From Oscillospiraceae bacterium (GTDB taxonomy: Bacteria; Bacillota; Clostridia; Oscillospirales; Oscillospiraceae): a DNA stretch of 9,379 bases. The notes below the pieces were generated by a model. That model was not told the origin of the DNA. It made no database searches and was given only the letters and a program-made list of their open reading frames with translations. A program made the position numbers and the translations under genes. The DNA lies in NCBI GenBank assembly GCA_017409645.1, contig JAFQSI010000292.1:1-9379 (forward strand), written 5' to 3'. Position 1 is the stretch's first letter. Every line of letters begins with the position of its first letter. Positions 4,796 through 9,379 of this stretch are shown here, piece after piece.

Positions 4796-5232
4796 CAGAT
4801 GCCGTCCTCGTCCTCTTCAACTTCCTCGCGCTCGGTCATCTGGAAGCGGACCACGTTGTCCTTGCCCTCGAACAGCAGCTCCTCGGCCATGGCCTCGGCG
4901 TCGTCGGAGAAGCTGGCCATGGTGGCAGCGGTGATGATCATGGGCAGGTTGGTGCCGGACAGCACGATGATCTGCTTCTCGGGCAGGGTCATGGCGCTCT
5001 CAACGGCGGTGCGGAAGGGGGAGCCGCCGGGCAGGTCGGACAGGACGATGATGCCGTCGCAGTCGCCCAGCTCGTTGTAGGCGGCGATCAGCTTCTCGGA
5101 CAGCTGCTCGGTGTTCATGCCCTCTTCGAAGCAGACGTACTTGGTCAGCTCGTTCTCACCAGCGATCATCTTGGCAGAAGACTGCATGCCGGCGGCGAAC
5201 AGGCCGTGACCGGTAATAACCAAACCAATCAT
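4795..5232 (-). CDS. agaF: PTS mannose-family EIIA component (AgaF-like)
   Basis: A 145-aa cytosolic phosphocarrier of the mannose/fructose/sorbose PTS family. It takes phosphate from HPr on His9 (VITGHG, 5-10) and passes it to a IIB protein. SDLPGGSPF (65-73), including Asp66, is the matching active-site loop; His9/Asp66 correspond to His10/Asp67 of E. coli EIIA-Man. The end is a strongly acidic tail (EREEVEEDED, 134-143). Perfect AGGAGG ribosome binding site. The gene lies 22 bases after agaS and overlaps yajC. No IIB, IIC or IID gene is in the window, so it must work with components encoded elsewhere. Neighbours suggest GalNAc or galactosamine as sugar, but EIIA itself carries no sugar specificity. 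Confidence 0.92.
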   Translation of the reverse strand: MIGLVITGHGLFAAGMQSSAKMIAGENELTKYVCFEEGMNTEQLSEKLIAAYNELGDCDGIIVLSDLPGGSPFRTAVESAMTLPEKQIIVLSGTNLPMIITAATMASFSDDAEAMAEELLFEGKDNVVRFQMTEREEVEEDEDGI

Positions 5233-5254
5233 TTCTATTTTCCTCCTAATTCAA

Positions 5255-6433
5255 TCAGTTCAGGGTGTAGGGGTACAGGATGACGCCCTTGACAACGCGG
5301 TTGACCTCGCCGGTGGGGCAGGGATTGTCGGGGGTGATGCCCATGGACAGGGACTTCATGACGGCCAGAGTCTGGGCGAACATGATGAAGTCCAGGCCCA
5401 GCATGATGTTCTCCATGTCGCAGCCGACATCGATCTGGATGGCGTAGTCAGCCAGCGCCTCGATGCCCTCGCAGGCCTTGTTGTAGACGACGGCGATCTT
5501 GTTGCCCTTGCGCTGGCCGGCCATCTCCTTGATCAGGTCCAGCTCGTACTGACGGCGGTAGGCGTCGTCGGACAGGTAGGCGACGGTCAGGGTGGAGTCG
5601 TTGATGATGGACTTGGGGCCATGACGGAAGCCCAGCTGAGAGTCGTACATGGTGGCGACCTTGCCGGCGGTCAGCTCCAGCATCTTCAGAGCGGACTCCT
5701 GAGCCACGCCCTTCAGGGCGATGTTGCCCAGGTAGACGATGCGGTCGAAGTCGAACTCGCTGACGATCTTGGCGACGGCGTCGTACTGATTGTTCAGGAA
5801 GTTCTCACCGGCGACGCAGATCTTCTCCACGGCGGCGGTGATCTCCTCCAGCCGGTCCAGGTTCAGGGCCAGGTAGGTGGCCAGATACATGTTGGAGTAG
5901 CTGGAGGTCATGGCGAAGGACTTGTCGTGGGTCTCGGGGGTCAGGTTCAGAGCAAAGCAGTTGTCCCGGGAGTCAGCCAGCTTGGACAGGGCGCCCTCGC
6001 AGTTGCAGGTGACGAACAGGTGGTACAGGTTCTCGCACACGACCTCGGCGGCCTCGACGGAGCCGACGGACTCGGGGGAGTTGCCGGAACGGCCGAAGTT
6101 GACCAGCAGGGTGGGCTTGGTGCGGGACAGGGTGTCCTCGGGATTGGGGACGATGTCAGTGGAGGCGTAGGACTTGACCTTGAAGTTGTACTTCTTGTTC
6201 AGGGCGTGGTACAGGGAGTTGCCAACGAACTCGCTGGTGCCGGCACCGGTCAGAACGATGTCGAAATCCTCGGCCTTGACGACCTGGTCCAGGAACTTCT
6301 GCAGCTCGTCCTTGCACGCGGCCAGCTGTGCGCAGGTCTTGCGCCAGGTGGCGGGCTGCTGATAGATCTCGTGGATGGTAAAAGCAGAGAAGGTCTCCTT
6401 CATCTGCTCCTCGGTGTAGTTAAAAATGCTCAT
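5255..6433 (-). CDS. agaS: AgaS-type SIS-domain sugar isomerase/deaminase (galactosamine-6-P to tagatose-6-P)
   Basis: A 392-aa protein with two SIS domains (about 40-200 and 215-375), the length and layout of AgaS. Recognisable blocks: LTGAGTSEFVG (61-71), GRSGNSPESV (114-123), the phosphosugar-binding AMTSSYSNM (174-182), GFRHGPKS (268-275) and the C-terminal DNPCPTGEVNRVVKG (369-383), all closely like E. coli AgaS. In E. coli AgaS converts galactosamine-6-phosphate to tagatose-6-phosphate and ammonia. It is first in the operon agaS-EIIA-yajC and divergent from a deacetylase and a tagatose-bisphosphate aldolase subunit, exactly the steps before and after. The ATG at 6433 has a GGGAGG site at a rather long 11-base spacing. 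GlmS-type or fructosamine deglycase activity is less likely. Confidence 0.92.
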   Translation of the reverse strand: MSIFNYTEEQMKETFSAFTIHEIYQQPATWRKTCAQLAACKDELQKFLDQVVKAEDFDIVLTGAGTSEFVGNSLYHALNKKYNFKVKSYASTDIVPNPEDTLSRTKPTLLVNFGRSGNSPESVGSVEAAEVVCENLYHLFVTCNCEGALSKLADSRDNCFALNLTPETHDKSFAMTSSYSNMYLATYLALNLDRLEEITAAVEKICVAGENFLNNQYDAVAKIVSEFDFDRIVYLGNIALKGVAQESALKMLELTAGKVATMYDSQLGFRHGPKSIINDSTLTVAYLSDDAYRRQYELDLIKEMAGQRKGNKIAVVYNKACEGIEALADYAIQIDVGCDMENIMLGLDFIMFAQTLAVMKSLSMGITPDNPCPTGEVNRVVKGVILYPYTLN

Positions 6434-6469
6434 CGTTTATTTAACCTCCCTAAAAGTTTTGGCTATAAT

Positions 6470-6498
6470 ATTGTAGCATAGTGGATAATCAAAAACAA
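6470..6498 (-). promoter_or_regulatory. Promoter of the agaS operon
   Basis: On the minus strand: -35 TTGTTT (6498-6493), 17-bp spacer, TGC, -10 TACAAT (6475-6470). Leader is about 30 bases to the agaS start. Confidence 0.72.
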
Positions 6499-6530
6499 GC
6501 AGTAAATTAAAAGATGCAAGAAACAGACCG

Positions 6531-6549
6531 AAAAATGTAAATCATTTTT
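6531..6549. promoter_or_regulatory. Candidate operator: inverted repeat between divergent aga promoters
   Basis: AAAAATG (6531-6537), 5 bases, CATTTTT (6543-6549): perfect 7-bp arms. It covers the place where the -35 of the nagA promoter would be (6540-6545) and lies 33 bp upstream of the -35 of the agaS promoter, a good spot for a shared sugar-phosphate-responsive regulator. The regulator gene is not in the window. Confidence 0.45.
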
Positions 6550-6568
6550 GTGCAGATTGCGCTATAAT
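6540..6568 (+). promoter_or_regulatory. Promoter of the nagA-gatZ operon, weak -35
   Basis: Perfect -10 TATAAT (6563-6568), but at 17-bp spacing the -35 is AATCAT, a poor match, and no TG extended -10 is present. This suggests dependence on an activator or strong regulation. Start of transcription near 6575. Confidence 0.6.
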
Positions 6569-6579
6569 GTAGGTACATT
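6566..6579. promoter_or_regulatory. Candidate operator at the nagA transcription start
   Basis: AATGTA-GG-TACATT, perfect 6-bp arms around 2 bases, beginning in the -10 and covering the expected start site, where binding would block initiation. No matching family can be assigned. Confidence 0.4.
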
Positions 6580-6603
6580 CCCATAAGTCAAGGAGGTTTT
6601 TCA

Positions 6604-7743
6604 ATGATCATTCAAAGCAAGAAAGTATGGATCGCGGATCAGTTTATCGCTGCCCAGATCGAGATGGACGGCGGTAAGATCACCGGTATTTACCCCTATG
6701 GCACCAAGGAAGCAGACGTGGACTATGGCGACAAGCGCATCGTCCCCGGCTTCATCGATGTCCACTGCCACGGCGCTTTCACCTTCGACACCAACGATGC
6801 CCATCAGGAGGGTCTGCGCAACTGGACCAAGAACATCGTTTCCGAAGGCGTTACCGCATTCCTGGCAACCACCATCACCCAGAGCGAGGAGGTCCTGACC
6901 GACGCCGTGGCCAATGTCGCCAAGGTCATGGAGGAGGGCTACGAGGGCGCCGAGATCCTGGGCATCCACTTTGAGGGTCCCTACCTGGACATGAAGTACA
7001 AGGGCGCCCAGCCCGAGCAGCACATCGTCAATGGCACCATCGAGCAGTTCGAGCGGTACCAGGCTGCTGCCAAGGGTAACATCCGCTATATCACCATGGC
7101 CACCGAGACGGACGCCGATTTCGAGCTGACCCGCTACCTGGCCGACCGCGGCGTGGTCGTCTCCATCGGTCACAGCGCCGCCACCTATGAGCAGGCCTGC
7201 ATGGCCTACGCCAACGGCGCCAAGTGCCTGACCCACGTCTACAACGGCATGACTCCCTTCAATCACCGGGCCAACGGTCTGGTGGGTGCCGCCTTCCGTC
7301 TGCGCACCATGTACGGCGAGATCATCTGCGACGGCAACCACTCCACCCCCGCCGCTCTGAACATGTTCTTCATGAGCAAGGGTCCCGACTACTCCATCAT
7401 GGTCTCCGACGCCCTGATGGCCAAGGGCACCCCCATCGGCAGCCACCACATCTTCGGCGGCAACGAGATCGAGATCTATCCCGACGGCAGCGCCCACCTG
7501 GTCTCCACCAAGGGCCTGGCCGGCTCTACCCTGAAGCTGAACGAGGGTCTGCGGATCCTGGTCGAGGAGGCTCTGGTCCCGTTCAACTATGCCATCAACG
7601 CCTGCACCCTGAACCCCGCCAACTGCCTGGGTATCGCCGACCGCAAGGGCTCCATCCGGGTGGGCAAGGATGCGGACATCGTGGTCCTCGACAAGGATTA
7701 CGCCGTCGTGCAGACCTACTGCATGGGCGAGGCCAAGCTGTAA
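6604..7743 (+). CDS. nagA: N-acetylhexosamine-6-phosphate deacetylase (NagA/AgaA type)
   Basis: A 379-aa cytosolic amidohydrolase removing acetate from GlcNAc-6-P or GalNAc-6-P. Metal and catalytic residues follow the NagA order: His54 and His56 in PGFIDVHCHG (48-57), Glu124 in HFEGPYL (122-128), His190 in SIGHSAATY (187-195), His211 in THVYNGMTPFNHR (210-222), and the catalytic Asp269 in MVSDALMAKG (266-275). Strong AAGGAGG site 7 bases before the ATG; codon use is very biased to C-ending codons, as in gatZ, suggesting high expression. First gene of the rightward operon, 27 bases before gatZ. Because it faces agaS and precedes a tagatose-bisphosphate aldolase subunit, GalNAc-6-P (AgaA role) is the favoured substrate; sequence alone cannot separate it from GlcNAc-6-P. 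Confidence 0.93.
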   Translation: MIIQSKKVWIADQFIAAQIEMDGGKITGIYPYGTKEADVDYGDKRIVPGFIDVHCHGAFTFDTNDAHQEGLRNWTKNIVSEGVTAFLATTITQSEEVLTDAVANVAKVMEEGYEGAEILGIHFEGPYLDMKYKGAQPEQHIVNGTIEQFERYQAAAKGNIRYITMATETDADFELTRYLADRGVVVSIGHSAATYEQACMAYANGAKCLTHVYNGMTPFNHRANGLVGAAFRLRTMYGEIICDGNHSTPAALNMFFMSKGPDYSIMVSDALMAKGTPIGSHHIFGGNEIEIYPDGSAHLVSTKGLAGSTLKLNEGLRILVEEALVPFNYAINACTLNPANCLGIADRKGSIRVGKDADIVVLDKDYAVVQTYCMGEAKL

Positions 7744-7770
7744 TATACTATTTCAGGAGGAATAATCGAT

Positions 7771-9060
7771 ATGAAACATCCCCTTCAGGTCATGATGGAA
7801 AAGCGCCGCCAGGGCATCCGCTGCGGCATCCCCTCCTACTGCTCCGCAAATGAGCTGGTTCTGGAGATCGCCCTGCGCCGCGCAAAGGAGCAGAACAAGC
7901 CCGTTCTGATCGAGGCCACCGCCAACCAGGTCAACCAGTTCGGCGGCTACACCGGCATGATGCCCAAGGACTTCTATCAGATGGTCCTGAAGATGGCCCA
8001 GGCCATCGATCTGCCCGAGAGCATGGTCATCCTGGCCGGCGACCATCTGGGCCCCCTGACCTGGCAGAAGCTGCCCGAGAGCGAGGCCATGGCCAATTCC
8101 TATGAGCTGGTCTACCAGTACGCCCGCGCCGGCTTCACCAAGATCCATCTGGACACCTCCATGAAGGTCGCCGACGATCCCGAGGGTCTGCTGTCCACCG
8201 AAACCATCGCCCGCCGCGGCGCTATGCTGTACAAGGCCGCCATGAAGGGCTACGAGGAGCTGAAGGCTGAGAAGCCCGACGCCATCCGTCCCGTCTTCAT
8301 CGTCGGCTCCGAGGTCCCCATCCCCGGCGGCGCCACCGAGGCCGAGGATACCCTGGCTGTCACCAAGCCCGAGGCATTCCTGGACACCGTCAACACCTAC
8401 ACCCGGGTCTGGACCGAGGAGGGTGTCGGCGAGGGCATGAAGGACGTCATCGCCGTTGTCGTCCAGCCCGGCGTTGAGTTCGGCGACGAGCAGGTCTTCG
8501 ACTACAACTCCGAGGCCGCCCAGGAGCTGACCGCCATGCTGAAGGACTACCCCGACTTCTGCTTCGAGGGCCACTCCACCGACTACCAGACCCCCAAGTG
8601 CCTGTATGACATGGTCACCGACGGCATCGCCATCCTGAAGGTCGGCCCCGCCCTGACCTTCGGCCTGCGTGAGGCGCTGTTCGCTCTGAGCAAGATGGAG
8701 GCCGAGCTGGTCCCCGCTGAGGAGCGCGCCAACTTCATCGATGTGCTGGAGAACACCATGCTCGCCAACCCCAACAACTGGAACAAGCACTACCACGGCG
8801 ACGAGCGTCAGCTGGCCCTGTGCCGCAAGTACAGCTACTCCGACCGCGCCCGCTACTACATCGGCCAGCCCGAGGTGGTCGCCGCCATGGAGAAGCTCTT
8901 CGCCAACCTGCGCAAGTACACCATCCCCATGAACATGCTGCACCAGTATATGCCCCTGAGCTACAACCGCGTCCGCGCCGGTGAGCTGAAGCTGGATCCC
9001 AGAGAGCTGGCCATGGACGGCGTCGCCCAGTTCATGATGGACTACGAGTACGCTGTGTAA
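7771..9060 (+). CDS. gatZ: D-tagatose-1,6-bisphosphate aldolase, GatZ/KbaZ/AgaZ-type subunit
   Basis: A 429-aa protein of the family long mislabelled tagatose-6-phosphate kinase (PF08013). Its N-terminal half is almost a textbook match: CSANELVLEIAL (24-35), LIEATANQVNQFGGYTGM (46-63), LAGDHLGPLTWQ (88-99) and GFTKIHLDTSM. In E. coli, GatZ and KbaZ are non-catalytic subunits needed for activity and stability of the class II aldolases GatY and KbaY, which split tagatose-1,6-bisphosphate into DHAP and glyceraldehyde-3-phosphate. No GatY/KbaY gene is present in the window. Clean AGGAGG site 10 bases before the ATG; same highly biased codon use as nagA. It follows nagA closely and precedes a small membrane protein by 18 bases, so all three are probably one transcript. 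Confidence 0.93.
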   Translation: MKHPLQVMMEKRRQGIRCGIPSYCSANELVLEIALRRAKEQNKPVLIEATANQVNQFGGYTGMMPKDFYQMVLKMAQAIDLPESMVILAGDHLGPLTWQKLPESEAMANSYELVYQYARAGFTKIHLDTSMKVADDPEGLLSTETIARRGAMLYKAAMKGYEELKAEKPDAIRPVFIVGSEVPIPGGATEAEDTLAVTKPEAFLDTVNTYTRVWTEEGVGEGMKDVIAVVVQPGVEFGDEQVFDYNSEAAQELTAMLKDYPDFCFEGHSTDYQTPKCLYDMVTDGIAILKVGPALTFGLREALFALSKMEAELVPAEERANFIDVLENTMLANPNNWNKHYHGDERQLALCRKYSYSDRARYYIGQPEVVAAMEKLFANLRKYTIPMNMLHQYMPLSYNRVRAGELKLDPRELAMDGVAQFMMDYEYAV

Positions 9061-9078
9061 GAGCCGGAAAGAGGTAAA

Positions 9079-9330
9079 ATGGACTTTCTGACCCTGCTTT
9101 CGTATTTCCTTGCCATCGTGGAGACGGCAGCATTGATCGGCACCCTGGTCTATGTCACCCGGGCCATGCATGAAAAGAAGCTCCTGCGCAACACCCAGGG
9201 AAAAAAAGGTGCTGTGAGCAAGGAGCAGGTGGATAAGACGGTGAAGCTGCACTACCGCAATGCCGGGATCTTCTTCACGGTCTACATCGTCCTGAATTTC
9301 ATCCGCAATTTCAGCGGGATCTTCGACTGA
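9079..9330 (+). CDS. Small two-helix membrane protein of unknown function
   Basis: An 83-aa protein I do not recognise. Residues 4-26 form a hydrophobic helix without a cleavage site, residues 27-60 are a basic, soluble linker (many Lys, Arg, His), and residues 62-79 form a second hydrophobic helix. By the positive-inside rule the linker is probably cytoplasmic, putting both ends outside. An AGAGG-like ribosome binding site lies 5 bases before the ATG. It starts 18 bases after gatZ and its codons are less biased than those of gatZ, so it is probably made at a lower level. It could belong with the sugar locus or simply be a downstream gene; nothing in the sequence decides. Confidence 0.75.
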   Translation: MDFLTLLSYFLAIVETAALIGTLVYVTRAMHEKKLLRNTQGKKGAVSKEQVDKTVKLHYRNAGIFFTVYIVLNFIRNFSGIFD

Positions 9331-9363
9331 CCGTCAATACTACAGCTGAATCTGAAAAGAATC

Positions 9364-9379
9364 GTGGCGGGGCCGCCGC
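9364..9379 (+). other. GC-rich inverted repeat cut by the window end
   Basis: GTGGCGG (9364-9370), GG, CCGCCGC (9373-9379): complementary arms about 33 bases after the last stop codon. This could be the stem of a terminator whose T-tract lies beyond the window, but the tail cannot be seen. Confidence 0.35.

Noticed and set aside
5621..6481. Plus-strand open frame of 286 codons opposite agaS
   Set aside because: Low-complexity Gly/Val/Gln/Asp-rich translation antisense to a clear AgaS.
6601..7497. Minus-strand open frame of 298 codons opposite nagA
   Set aside because: Same effect of codon bias; starts within nagA, no motif, and all NagA catalytic residues are on the plus strand.
7753..9252. 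Minus-strand open frame of 499 codons opposite gatZ
   Set aside because: It mirrors the strongly GC3-biased gatZ gene; the translation is Gly/Val/Leu/His-rich low-complexity sequence with no family motif, and gatZ is beyond doubt.

Overview
The window looks like chromosome of a GC-rich anaerobic Firmicute, most likely an Oscillospiraceae-type gut clostridium. This is an inference from the GC-rich, strongly C/G-ending codons, near-perfect AGGAGG ribosome binding sites, consensus sigma-A promoters and gene content; no species marker is present. It holds one tRNA gene and 12 protein genes that I accept. Everything else of ORF size is a shadow in another frame. No gap exceeds 300 bases.

Left part (1-3291): a tRNA-Ser(CGA) gene with its terminator faces, tail to tail, a minus-strand transcript encoding a COG2426 small multidrug export-type membrane protein and a HIT (HinT-like) nucleotide hydrolase. 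To its right is a minus-strand pair, thiamine pyrophosphokinase followed by an overlapping MocR/GntR-aminotransferase regulator. Their leader contains an AT-rich imperfect inverted repeat.

Middle (3253-4452): a compact divergent metal module. One side is a CsoR-family repressor with a His-rich N-terminal tail and a Cys-His-Cys site. The other side is a consensus-promoter operon for a protein with 33 His in 141 residues plus a Cys4 cluster, and a CooT-family nickel-binding protein. I read this as a nickel storage, buffering or delivery cassette under InrS-like nickel control. It is the most novel part of the window.

Right part (4467-9379): a divergent amino-sugar (Aga, N-acetylgalactosamine-type) locus. 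Leftward run agaS (sugar-phosphate isomerase/deaminase), a mannose-family PTS EIIA and a YajC-like protein fused translationally to it by a one-base stop/start overlap. Rightward run an N-acetylhexosamine-6-phosphate deacetylase, a GatZ/KbaZ-type tagatose-bisphosphate aldolase subunit and a small two-helix membrane protein of unknown function. Together they would take imported GalNAc-6-P to galactosamine-6-P, then tagatose-6-P, and help split tagatose-1,6-bisphosphate. The PTS IIB, IIC and IID components, the sugar-phosphate kinase and the catalytic aldolase subunit are not in the window. The 170-bp divergent control region has two promoters and two inverted repeats that look like operators.
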